From JANNYA01 sp031422315 (GTDB lineage: Bacteria > Pseudomonadota > Gammaproteobacteria > Xanthomonadales > SZUA-5), in the NCBI GenBank assembly GCA_031422315.1, contig JANOQN010000068.1, positions 1 through 64,000 of the forward strand: a DNA stretch of 64,000 bases. Direction: 5' to 3'. Shown piece after piece: positions 26,287-34,606 of this stretch. Numbering within the stretch: the first letter of the stretch is position 1; each line of letters starts with the position of its first letter. Position numbers and translations under genes: made by a program. The notes below the pieces were generated by a model. It did no database searches, was not told the DNA's origin, and was given only the letters and a program-made list of their open reading frames with translations.

Positions 26287-26946
26287 ATGAACTCACCTCC
26301 CGTCTTTACCGCTGGCCACGCGATTCGCACGCCGGTTAATCAAGTTTTACGCAATACCTATTTGCTGCTTTCGCTTACCCTGGTTGCCGGCGCGATTGCT
26401 GCTTACGCCGCCATGGTTACCAACGCGGGAATCATTAATTGGTGGCTTTATTTAGGTTTTGCTATCGCCATGCCCTATGTGATTCACGCCACCCGCAATA
26501 GCGTTTGGGGCATTGTGACCAGCTTCATTTACGCTGCTGGCTTGGGTTACATTGCTGGTCCAATCATCAGCATGTATTCCAGAACCTTGGGCGTACATAT
26601 TCCCATTTATGCCTTCACCGCAACCGCCACGATATTTCTAGGCCTTACTGGCTACGCGATGGCCACCAAACGTGATTTCAGTTTCATGCGGGGTTTTATG
26701 TTTGCCGGTGGCCTGGCAGTCTTAGCGGCTATCGTCGCAAACATGTTTTTGAACATCCCACTGCTTAGCGTAACGATTGCAACGGTAGGCGTGCTGCTCA
26801 GCTCAGCCGGTATTTTGTACAGCACCAGCGCGGCGATTAATGGCGGTGAAGATAACTACATCGTGCTGGCAGCTGATATCTACGGAAGCTTGTGGGCACT
26901 GTTTATGAATCTGATGAATATTTTGGGCTTTTTCAGCGGCGATTGA
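26287..26946 (+). CDS. yccA: BAX inhibitor-1/YccA family membrane protein
   Basis: The 219-residue protein has about seven membrane segments and the family blocks VLRNTYLLLSLTL near the N-terminus and NILGFFSG at the C-terminus. YccA-type proteins are inner-membrane proteins; E. coli YccA is an FtsH substrate and modulator. A strong ribosome site (CAGGAG, 7 bases before ATG) is present. The gene is single and ends at a clear intrinsic terminator. Confidence 0.92.
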   Translation: MNSPPVFTAGHAIRTPVNQVLRNTYLLLSLTLVAGAIAAYAAMVTNAGIINWWLYLGFAIAMPYVIHATRNSVWGIVTSFIYAAGLGYIAGPIISMYSRTLGVHIPIYAFTATATIFLGLTGYAMATKRDFSFMRGFMFAGGLAVLAAIVANMFLNIPLLSVTIATVGVLLSSAGILYSTSAAINGGEDNYIVLAADIYGSLWALFMNLMNILGFFSGD

Positions 26947-26971
26947 TTTTTCAATCGTAAAGGTCGAATGC

Positions 26972-26999
26972 AAAAAACCCCGGCTTGCCGGGGTTTTTT
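26972..26999. terminator. Bidirectional intrinsic terminator
   Basis: AAAAAA, then CCCCGGC-TT-GCCGGGG, then TTTTTT: an 8-bp GC-rich stem flanked by A and T runs, 26 bases after the BAX-inhibitor stop. It can stop transcription from both sides. Confidence 0.93.
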
Positions 27000-27194
27000 G
27001 TGAGTAGCTATACAGCAGGGCCAAGACCTTCAAAATCGGCCAAGTTACCGGTCACCATTGCAGTAGCGCACTTGGGCAGTACTGCTCAATAAAATAACGG
27101 TTTGCCGTAATGCAACTGGGTTGCGTGCAGCTCAAACGCCAATTGCGGGCGCGATCTAGAAAATATAGCGGCGTGCCTGTTCTATTTGGATCAA

Positions 27195-27440
27195 GTTGCC
27201 ACGGCGGCTCATTGACGCTTTGCCGCCAAAGCCCGCTAGCGCCTCTCGAAAGGCCGCGCTCGTGTATTGAATTCCCTGATCACTGTGAAATAGAAAACGC
27301 GTCGGTTTGCGACCCAAGGCTGCGCGGCTCAGCGCCTAAATCGCCAACTCGGCGCGCATGTGATCGGCCAGCGCGTAGCCCACGATCTTGCGCTCGCCAA
27401 GTCCAGCACAATGGCTAAAAACTGAGGGTATCGGCGTTTG
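27195..27440 (-). pseudogene. IS3-family transposase (orfB, rve domain) remnant
   Basis: On the minus strand, pieces of an integrase-core domain can be read: FLAIVLDL, then (after a one-base deletion) RKIVGYALADHMRAELAI, an in-frame TAG, then ALSRAALGRKPTRFLFHSD, QGIQYTSAAFREAL and SMSRRGN. HSDQGIQY carries the second catalytic aspartate of the DDE triad. Sequence beyond both ends does not match a transposase. The fragment is dead, and no terminal inverted repeats are visible. The rest of the gap 26947-27672 contains the terminator and a small GCAATT/AATTGC hairpin near 27653. Confidence 0.85.
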
Positions 27441-27672
27441 CACATCCGATTCACCGTCGCCGCTTAACGTTACAACTATTGGAACTTCACTGCCTGGATC
27501 ACTGCTGGTGGAGGAGACTTGCCTATCGGCACCAGCTGCGTGGTTCCCAGCAACCAATGCCGTTAAATACCTGAGTAATTTTATGATTCTTATGCGGCGC
27601 TCCGTCAATTTATTTGTGCTTCAGTAAACAGTTTAACCGTGTGAAAGTTAAGGCAATTATCCCCAATTGCGC

Positions 27673-30360
27673 TCACTCATCCTCAAACCCATTTTGAAAA
27701 ATCGCATCAGAACCCAATGCAATTTTGACTAAACTCAACTGCCCATCTGCCCGATCAATGACTACGCCAAAGTTGTTTAGCGTGCCCAAAACTGCATAAA
27801 CCGAATCGCCATCTGGCGTGAAGCTATCCGCCGCCAATGCCACACTTTGCGATAGATTGAACTGTTGCGCGCTAAACAAGCTGCCGTCAAAAGCAAAGAT
27901 CTGGGTTGATAGCGACGATGCTGTGGTGTTGCCCGCGTTACCGCGCAGCCAAACCAAGATTCCGTTGCTGTCTGGATCTTGCATCAACGCAACGACTCGG
28001 CCAGCCTTGGGTGCGGTGCTACAGCCAAGTTGGACGCCCGCAGCGCTGAGCCGACAAATACGTACCGGTGCGCCGAGTGGCGTGTTTGCGCGGGCTTGCA
28101 GTCCAACATAGATATCGCCGTTACTTGCGCGCGCCATGACAGTGTTGAGTGAGCTTTGGGTGCTGGGCTGATAATCGCGCTGCGGCTCGTTGATTTGCGT
28201 TTGCCAAATGCGCGTGCCATCGGTAGCGAACAGCGCAATGGCCGAAGCAAATAAGGCGTTGCCGTTCGAGCTGTCATTCAATCGCGCGCTAGCAAGGGTT
28301 TCGCCATTGGCAAGCGTCTGCACGCGATCGGTGCGCAGTGGGAACGCGCCTGGGCTGCTTTGAAATGCCAGCGTTGCGCCCGCGCTGTAAACGGCATCGG
28401 CGTTAATATTGGCAAACTGGAACTGACTGTTTACGCCATCTACTATTCGGGCACGCAGTTGGTCACCGCTTCGGCCGTAATCCAATAAATTTGCTGCAGC
28501 GGCGGGCGCTCCAGTAATTGCGCGCACTTGTGGAATTTGCGTTGGAACTAAGCAAAGTAAGCGGGTGAGCGCTTCACTGGTTAAGCTACAGGCTTTACCG
28601 CCAATGACATTGAGCGCCTGCAGTGCCGGCGTGGTGTGGGTGTTCAAGACAAGGCCATCGCCGAGGCGTAGTTCCCAAAGTGTGCCGACAGTACTGCCAG
28701 GGAAACTCTCGGTTGCGCTAATAAGCACCGTGCTGCCGTTAATGGCAAAGCTGGCTTTTTCAGCATCATAACGGGGTGTGCTAAGCGTTTGCTGCCAAAG
28801 CACTTGCCCGTCGGCGCGTACATTTTGAACGACTAACTGCTGGCGAAAGCCATCGTGTCGATAGCCGACATGTAGAGCAGAAAAAGTCTGGCCCGCAGAG
28901 CCCACAAGTTGCGCTGCGGGTCGCCGTTCGAGCGGACGCGTAGGCAGTGCGAAAGTCAATTCCGGTGCTGAAAGTTCACTAATGAGGTTGCTACTCACGC
29001 TATAACGGCGCACGGTCGGCGTGCCGACGCGGGCACTGGCTGGACAGAATCCACCGCCCGGGCAAAAGACTGCGCTCGGTGTCGGAAATACAAGTGGCTC
29101 CAGGCTTGAATCAATAGAAATTGCCTCGACCCCGGCCAATGAACCGAATGCGAAAATGGCGCGCTGTTGCGGTAATACGGCGCTAATGGAGCTTGTCTCA
29201 ATACCGCTGGCGCTGGAAATGTTGCGAATAATTCCTCTGCGATCCGCATTTAAGTAGCCCAACACGCGGGTATTCTCTGCGCCAATTTGCCAAATCGGCG
29301 GGTGTGTAACATCACTCCACAGAGGCTGCTGGATAACCCATGCAGCGCTGCCGTTGGCATTGATAGCTGCGACGCGAGACGCCGCCGGGTTGCTCAAAAG
29401 TACTCGACTGCTATCAAAAAAGCCGACGTTTTGGTAGTCCAGCGCCGCAATATCAAATTCAATCGCGCCGTTGGTTTCAATGCGTTGAAATCTTATGCCT
29501 ATGCGCAGCCAAGTGCTACCGCCAACGGCTATTTGCGCAGTTCGAGGGATATTTTCTTCATCGGCTACGCTTTTGCTCCAATAAACTTGATTCTCGTTGC
29601 GTAGCTCAAAGCGCGCATTGCTCCAAGTGCTATCAATGAAATCGCCTTCCTTGATCAGAAAACCTACGTTTTTGCGAAAATCGCCCACTTCAAGCCGCAA
29701 GACGCTGGTGATGTTACTTAGCAGGTTGCCTTGATAGTTGTATGCACAGGCTCTGGCCGTTTCGCTGCCTGAGCCCGCATAACCCACCACCAAGCTCTCA
29801 TCGTCGGTTAGAAACATCCGGTGCGGAATACCGTTCGGATTGCCGCCTTTATCAAGGCACAGCTCATTGACCACATCAGCACTAAATCGCACCTCGCCAT
29901 TGGGCCCAAAAACACTGAGCTGGCGATTTTGCAATAGTGCAACGCCGCCTTCAGCAGTGAGTTTGAAATCACTAATTCTTGAGCTGATCGACAAAATTTG
30001 GCGTTTCCACAGCAACGCGCCGTTTGCGTCCAGCTTAAAAACCTGCCAGCTGCGCGTTCCTTGAATCGAAGGCGGCGCAACCGTAAGGGCATTGCTTACT
30101 TCGATATCCGCCGTGTTGATCGGAACAGCAACAAAACTTGCGTTGTTGGTCGCAACTACACGATTAAGCTGAAAACTAGGGCGAAAATCGATCGGTCCAG
30201 CGGTTTCTGGCCCAAAGTAAGCGGCTCGGCTAGGCAGCGTAACAGCTTGATCGACGCGCCATAGCAGCTCCCTTGTTTGCGCATGGGTTGGGCTTCCTAA
30301 AAGGCCCAGCAATAGGGCGCTAGCGCAGCTTGTCAAAAAGAAGTTTGAGGGGTTCTTCAT
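27673..30360 (-). CDS. Large secreted propeller-like protein with IFQNGFEDE C-terminal tail
   Basis: From ATG 30360 (a TTG at 30375 is possible) the 895-residue protein has a signal peptide (MKNPSNFFLTSCASALLLG to about residue 27). A long beta-rich body follows, with repeated PQQ/quinoprotein-like strands of the form LDANGALLWKRQI, NGEVRFS, ADGQVLWQQTL and TDGTRIWQTQI spaced roughly as propeller blades. No enzyme motif is visible. The extreme C-terminus, DAIFQNGFEDE, resembles the tails of the hydrolase at 2196 and the metzincin at 60791. It is likely extracellular or surface-located. No partner gene is near. Confidence 0.78.
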   Translation of the reverse strand: MKNPSNFFLTSCASALLLGLLGSPTHAQTRELLWRVDQAVTLPSRAAYFGPETAGPIDFRPSFQLNRVVATNNASFVAVPINTADIEVSNALTVAPPSIQGTRSWQVFKLDANGALLWKRQILSISSRISDFKLTAEGGVALLQNRQLSVFGPNGEVRFSADVVNELCLDKGGNPNGIPHRMFLTDDESLVVGYAGSGSETARACAYNYQGNLLSNITSVLRLEVGDFRKNVGFLIKEGDFIDSTWSNARFELRNENQVYWSKSVADEENIPRTAQIAVGGSTWLRIGIRFQRIETNGAIEFDIAALDYQNVGFFDSSRVLLSNPAASRVAAINANGSAAWVIQQPLWSDVTHPPIWQIGAENTRVLGYLNADRRGIIRNISSASGIETSSISAVLPQQRAIFAFGSLAGVEAISIDSSLEPLVFPTPSAVFCPGGGFCPASARVGTPTVRRYSVSSNLISELSAPELTFALPTRPLERRPAAQLVGSAGQTFSALHVGYRHDGFRQQLVVQNVRADGQVLWQQTLSTPRYDAEKASFAINGSTVLISATESFPGSTVGTLWELRLGDGLVLNTHTTPALQALNVIGGKACSLTSEALTRLLCLVPTQIPQVRAITGAPAAAANLLDYGRSGDQLRARIVDGVNSQFQFANINADAVYSAGATLAFQSSPGAFPLRTDRVQTLANGETLASARLNDSSNGNALFASAIALFATDGTRIWQTQINEPQRDYQPSTQSSLNTVMARASNGDIYVGLQARANTPLGAPVRICRLSAAGVQLGCSTAPKAGRVVALMQDPDSNGILVWLRGNAGNTTASSLSTQIFAFDGSLFSAQQFNLSQSVALAADSFTPDGDSVYAVLGTLNNFGVVIDRADGQLSLVKIALGSDAIFQNGFEDE

Positions 30361-30491
30361 ATAACTTGAGTCCAATCGTTAAATTCCATCACCAAATGTT
30401 AGCCTAGTTCGCCGCTAAACGGTGCCTAATAGCACAGCGATTTTCGGTAATTCCTTGTATTGTTGTGCCACTTTCCTTACCTGGCAAACTC

Positions 30492-32300
30492 ATGAGTTCA
30501 ACGTTTCAAACAGTAGACGGCGCAAAGCCGGGTTTTTTGGCGAAATCTCGCGGAATTTTGGCGTTGGGCACTTTGGTTCTGACGTATTTGTGTAATTTGC
30601 CTGAGCTTGCCAGCCAGGGTACACCTAGCGTTAGCACGCTTGAACAAGCCATGGGTGCTGAATTTGATGCCGCAGATGGCAATGAACTTGCTGCTGCGGA
30701 AAAATATCTGCGTGCTGCCAAAGCAGAAAAGCGTAGCGACTATGCCGAGCGAGCTGCACGTTTGGCGCTGTTTGGCCGTGATTTCGGGCTTGCCGAACAA
30801 GCCGCAGAGGCGTGGCTGAGCTTAAAACCTGATGCCGAGCAGGCATTACAAACGCAGGTCTTCGCGGAATTAGCGCAAAACAAGCCCGAAGCCAACGCGC
30901 ATGTGCGCGCGCTGTTACTTGCGAACACTGAAAAAAGCATCGGCGCGGTATTAGGGATCGTCAACACTGCTGAAGCCCGGGCGGGTTCGATCGCGATGCT
31001 CAAAGCACTAAAAGATGATGTTGAGCTGGCCGCATTGGCGCCTGAGCGCGGTCTAATTCCGATTGCGCTTCGACTTAAACAGAACAAACTGGCGCTGCGC
31101 TTGGCAACCAAGCGAACTGAAGCCTCGCCTGAGTTGAGTAAGGCTTGGCTTTGGCGCGGTTTGGCGGAAATTGCCGGTGACGATAAAGCTGCCGCCCGTA
31201 TCAGCTACAGCAAGGCGCTCAAACTTGACCCGGCAAACGTGCCGCTGCGTTTGGGCTATGTGCAGATTTTGAATGACCTTAAACGGGTCGATGACATTGA
31301 TAAAGCGCTGCGTGCAGCCCCAGTGCAATCCGAACCGGTGCTGCGTGCTCGCATTGCCTTCGCCAGCGCAAATTCCGATCAAAAGACTTTAAAAGCGCTG
31401 GCTAAAACGCTCAAAAAGCCAAGTCCAGTGCTTTCAAACTCACTTCGAATGCTGCTGAGCGCGCAATTGTTCGAGCTGATGGACAACCCGAAAAAAGCGC
31501 TGGACAGCTACGCCAAAATACCCAGCGACGCGCCCGAATGGCCGGATGCGCAGCTGCGCCAAGCGGTTTTGTTAGCCGGGCCGGATGTCAAAAAACCAAA
31601 ACTTGCGGCTGCGCGCAAAATTTTGCGTAAATTGCAAGCCAGTAAAGTCGACAAGGCGCAGCTGATCAACGGTTATTTATTAGAAGCGGAGCTGCTCAGC
31701 CAAACGAAGCAGCATGATGACGCCGCAGAGGTGCTTAGCACCGGATTGCAGCGCTTTCCAGAGGATGCCGGCATGTTGTACGCCCGGGCGTTGGCGTCAC
31801 TGGCGCACAAAGATTTGGTGCAAATGGAGGCAGATTTCCGCCAAATAGTCGCGCTTGATCCTGAAAATGCGAACGCCTGGAATTCTCTGGGTTACAGCTT
31901 ATTGACTGAAACTGATCGCACTGAAGAGGCGATGGCGCTGATTGAGCGCGCCTACCAGCTTGATCCAAAATCGGGCGCGATTGCCGATAGCTTTGGCTGG
32001 GGATTTTTCAAAATGGGGCAAGTTGATCAGGCCATTTATTACCTGCGCGAGGCCTATAAATTGGAGCCGGAAGCTGAAATTGCCGCGCATTTGGCAGAAG
32101 CTTTACATACGCTGGGTGCTGATCCTGAGGCGATCCAAGTGCTGAGCGAAGCCAAGGCCAAATACCCCGAATCGGTGCCGCTGCAAGAAACGATTGAGCG
32201 GCTCAAACTGCCGCTGCTAAGCATCAAAAGTGCCGTGCTTGACACTGAAAAAATTGAGATTGAAATAGAAGAAAATCGCGGCCACGAGCACCGCGAATGA
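30492..32300 (+). CDS. TPR-repeat protein upstream of lolB
   Basis: I start at ATG 30492; a GTG at 30465 is an alternative. The 602-residue protein has a hydrophobic N-terminal segment (about 20-37) that is either a signal peptide or an anchor. Tetratricopeptide repeats fill most of the rest, clearest at KAWLWRGLAEIAGDDKAAARISYSKAL and the DP-x-NANAWNSLGYSLL and SGAIADSFGWGFFKM repeats near the C-terminus. A TPR protein directly before lolB is a conserved pair in beta- and gammaproteobacteria, suggesting an envelope role. The stop overlaps the lolB start (ATGA). Confidence 0.85.
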   Translation: MSSTFQTVDGAKPGFLAKSRGILALGTLVLTYLCNLPELASQGTPSVSTLEQAMGAEFDAADGNELAAAEKYLRAAKAEKRSDYAERAARLALFGRDFGLAEQAAEAWLSLKPDAEQALQTQVFAELAQNKPEANAHVRALLLANTEKSIGAVLGIVNTAEARAGSIAMLKALKDDVELAALAPERGLIPIALRLKQNKLALRLATKRTEASPELSKAWLWRGLAEIAGDDKAAARISYSKALKLDPANVPLRLGYVQILNDLKRVDDIDKALRAAPVQSEPVLRARIAFASANSDQKTLKALAKTLKKPSPVLSNSLRMLLSAQLFELMDNPKKALDSYAKIPSDAPEWPDAQLRQAVLLAGPDVKKPKLAAARKILRKLQASKVDKAQLINGYLLEAELLSQTKQHDDAAEVLSTGLQRFPEDAGMLYARALASLAHKDLVQMEADFRQIVALDPENANAWNSLGYSLLTETDRTEEAMALIERAYQLDPKSGAIADSFGWGFFKMGQVDQAIYYLREAYKLEPEAEIAAHLAEALHTLGADPEAIQVLSEAKAKYPESVPLQETIERLKLPLLSIKSAVLDTEKIEIEIEENRGHEHRE

Positions 32301-32923
32301 GATCTAAGTGCATTTGGATGCTCGGAATGCTGCTCGCGCTCAGCGCCTGCAAAAGCTTGCCTCAGCGCAGCTCCACGCAAAGTGCCAAACTCAATCAGCA
32401 GCAGCGCACTGATATCCTAAGCGCATGCGTAGATTTTAATTTGCGCGGCAAGCTGGCGATTACCCAGTTCAGCGCAAACGGCTCCGATGGTGGCAGTGGG
32501 CGATTTGTATGGAAGCAAAAAAGTGATGTGTTGGATTTTCGCCTCAGCGCGCCGCTTAGTAATCAAACCTGGCAACTGCAAGGCATGCCCGGCGCCTACA
32601 CATTGACCGATAGCAGAGGTATCGCCCGTCAAAACGCCAGCGCCGAGCAGCTGATTCAAGACGCCTCCGGCTGGACTTTGCCAGTTACCGAGCTGCGTTT
32701 GTGGGTGTTGGGTTTGCCCACGAGTGACGCATCAAATACGATTTCGCGCTACGAAGACGGCACGCTCAAGCAGTTCTTTGAACGCGGCTGGCAGGTGGAC
32801 TATCAAAGCTACACCGACGCCGAACCGAGACTGCCGATCAAAATTAAAGCCGTGCTGAGTGAATCCGGCAAAACCAGGGCGAGCGTCAAAATTATTGTGC
32901 AGGATTGGTCGGGTTGCCAGTGA
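32297..32923 (+). CDS. lolB: Outer-membrane lipoprotein receptor LolB
   Basis: The 208-residue protein begins with a lipoprotein signal ending LALSAC (lipidated C18). Its body shows LolB features: FNLRGKLAITQF, GSGRFVWKQ, FRLSAPLSNQTWQL, ELRLWVLGLP and WQVDYQSY. LolB accepts lipoproteins from LolA and inserts them into the outer membrane. It overlaps the TPR gene by four bases. The ispE gene that commonly follows lolB is replaced here by an AAA ATPase gene. Confidence 0.9.
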   Translation: MRSKCIWMLGMLLALSACKSLPQRSSTQSAKLNQQQRTDILSACVDFNLRGKLAITQFSANGSDGGSGRFVWKQKSDVLDFRLSAPLSNQTWQLQGMPGAYTLTDSRGIARQNASAEQLIQDASGWTLPVTELRLWVLGLPTSDASNTISRYEDGTLKQFFERGWQVDYQSYTDAEPRLPIKIKAVLSESGKTRASVKIIVQDWSGCQ

Positions 32924-32968
32924 TAGGCTGTGCGGCGCGTCGTACGTGCGAAATGAGCAAGGAAACCT

Positions 32969-34585
32969 ATGGTTGAGTCATCGAAAATTGCAGTAGCAAG
33001 CTCTCGCATACGCGAAAAGCACTTCAATACTGCGGGCCCGAACGTTGCCGAACTTCACTATGGCTTAGATCCTTTGGTTCGTATTGATAGCGACACCATT
33101 GTCAATTTGATCGATCAGCAGCGCTATTTTGTGCTGCACGCGCCGCGCCAAACCGGAAAAACGACCTGCCTTTTTGCGCTGCGCGATTACCTAAATGCGG
33201 GTGAAGATTACGCTGCAATTTACGCCAATATCGAAGGCGCGCAGGCCGCTGGGCATGATGTCGGCGAAGCGGTGCGAGCGATACTTTCAAGAATAGCTGA
33301 CAACGCCGATGTAACGCTCGGGATTAGTGGCCTGGCGGAGAACTTTGCCGCACGTATTTTGGCGCGCGGGCCACTTGATGCGCTGACACTCGGCTTGCGC
33401 ACTTTGACTGGGTTAGTGAAGCGTCCTCTAGTGTTATTTCTAGATGAGGTTGATTCACTTATCGGTGCATCGTTAATCAGTTTGCTTCGGCAAATTCGCG
33501 CGGGTTATGGAGATCGTCCGAAAAACTTTCCGCAATCGATTGTGCTGTGCGGCGTGCGCGATGTGCGCGATTACCGCATGAGCATGAGTGACGGTGAAAT
33601 CATCACCGGCGGTAGCGCCTTCAACATCAAAGCGGAATCGCTGCGTTTGGGTAATTTTAGCCAAAGCGAGATGATTCAGCTTTACCAGCAGCATACCGAT
33701 GCGACCGGTCAACGATTTACCGACGCCGCGCTCGAACTTGCCTGGGCCGCCACGCAGGGCCAGCCGTGGCTCGTCAATGCTTTAGCGGAGCAAGCCGTGT
33801 GGAAAACGCCCGAGAATTTAGTACGCACTGTCAGCATTGACGAAGACAAGATGCGCGCCGCGCGTGAAGCACTCATTTTACGCAACGATTCGCATCTTGA
33901 TCAGCTCACTGACAAACTCAAAGAGCCCCGCGTTCGCGCGGTTATTGAGCCTATGCTGACCGGCCAGATATTCGTGCCTAGCGATGCGGATCGCCAGTAT
34001 TTAATCGATCTTGGATTGGTTCGGCAAAGCAAGTCGGGTTTGGAGCCGGCCAATGGCATCTATGCAGAAGTTATGCCCAGAGTATTGAGCGAGTCGCCGC
34101 AATCTATGATGCATATTGATTTGATCGAATCCAGCTGGCTAGGCGTGAATGGCAAGATGGATCCGCAGCGATTCATGAAGAATTTCTTCGTGTTTTGGCG
34201 CGAGCATGGTGAGGCAATGATGAAAACTACGGCCTATCATGAAGCCGCGTCGACGTTGGTTTTGATGGCGTATTTGCAGAGGGTTGTGAATGGCGCTGGC
34301 AGAATTGAGCGCGAATATGCCGCAGGCTCAGGCCGCATGGATTTGCTGGTCGTGCATAACGAGGTGCGCATGGCCATTGAAGTTAAAGTCTGGCGCGAGA
34401 ATCGCGTCAACCCAGAAAAAGACGGGCTTATCCAGATTGAGCGCTACCTCAACCGATTGGATTTATCAGATGGGTTCTTGGTCATTTTCGATGAGCGCGC
34501 CGAGCCGCTGCCATGGGAACAGCGGATGCAATCGAGTCAGGCGACAACGGCGAGCGGGCGCGTGATTACAGTGTTGCGGGGCTAG
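32969..34585 (+). CDS. AAA ATPase with C-terminal PD-(D/E)XK nuclease-like domain
   Basis: The 538-residue protein has Walker A APRQTGKTT (58-66) and Walker B LVLFLDEVD (D159, E160) in a STAND/AAA_14-like ATPase core up to about 280. A helical middle part is followed by a C-terminal domain with GRMDLLVV (D458) and AIEVKVW (E471, K473), the PD-(D/E)XK pattern. This resembles the AAA-ATPase_like plus PDDEXK_9 proteins common in genomes as variable, possibly mobile or defence-related genes. A good ribosome site (AAGGA) precedes ATG 32969. Its position after lolB, where ispE is often found, suggests later insertion. Biological role unknown. Confidence 0.8.
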   Translation: MVESSKIAVASSRIREKHFNTAGPNVAELHYGLDPLVRIDSDTIVNLIDQQRYFVLHAPRQTGKTTCLFALRDYLNAGEDYAAIYANIEGAQAAGHDVGEAVRAILSRIADNADVTLGISGLAENFAARILARGPLDALTLGLRTLTGLVKRPLVLFLDEVDSLIGASLISLLRQIRAGYGDRPKNFPQSIVLCGVRDVRDYRMSMSDGEIITGGSAFNIKAESLRLGNFSQSEMIQLYQQHTDATGQRFTDAALELAWAATQGQPWLVNALAEQAVWKTPENLVRTVSIDEDKMRAAREALILRNDSHLDQLTDKLKEPRVRAVIEPMLTGQIFVPSDADRQYLIDLGLVRQSKSGLEPANGIYAEVMPRVLSESPQSMMHIDLIESSWLGVNGKMDPQRFMKNFFVFWREHGEAMMKTTAYHEAASTLVLMAYLQRVVNGAGRIEREYAAGSGRMDLLVVHNEVRMAIEVKVWRENRVNPEKDGLIQIERYLNRLDLSDGFLVIFDERAEPLPWEQRMQSSQATTASGRVITVLRG

Positions 34586-34606
34586 GAATCAGCCCTCCCT
34601 AATCCA

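Noticed and set aside
27336..27608. 90-codon minus-strand frame read as a gene
   Set aside because: Its end is part of a frameshifted IS3 transposase fragment and its start is non-coding sequence; it is better described as a remnant.
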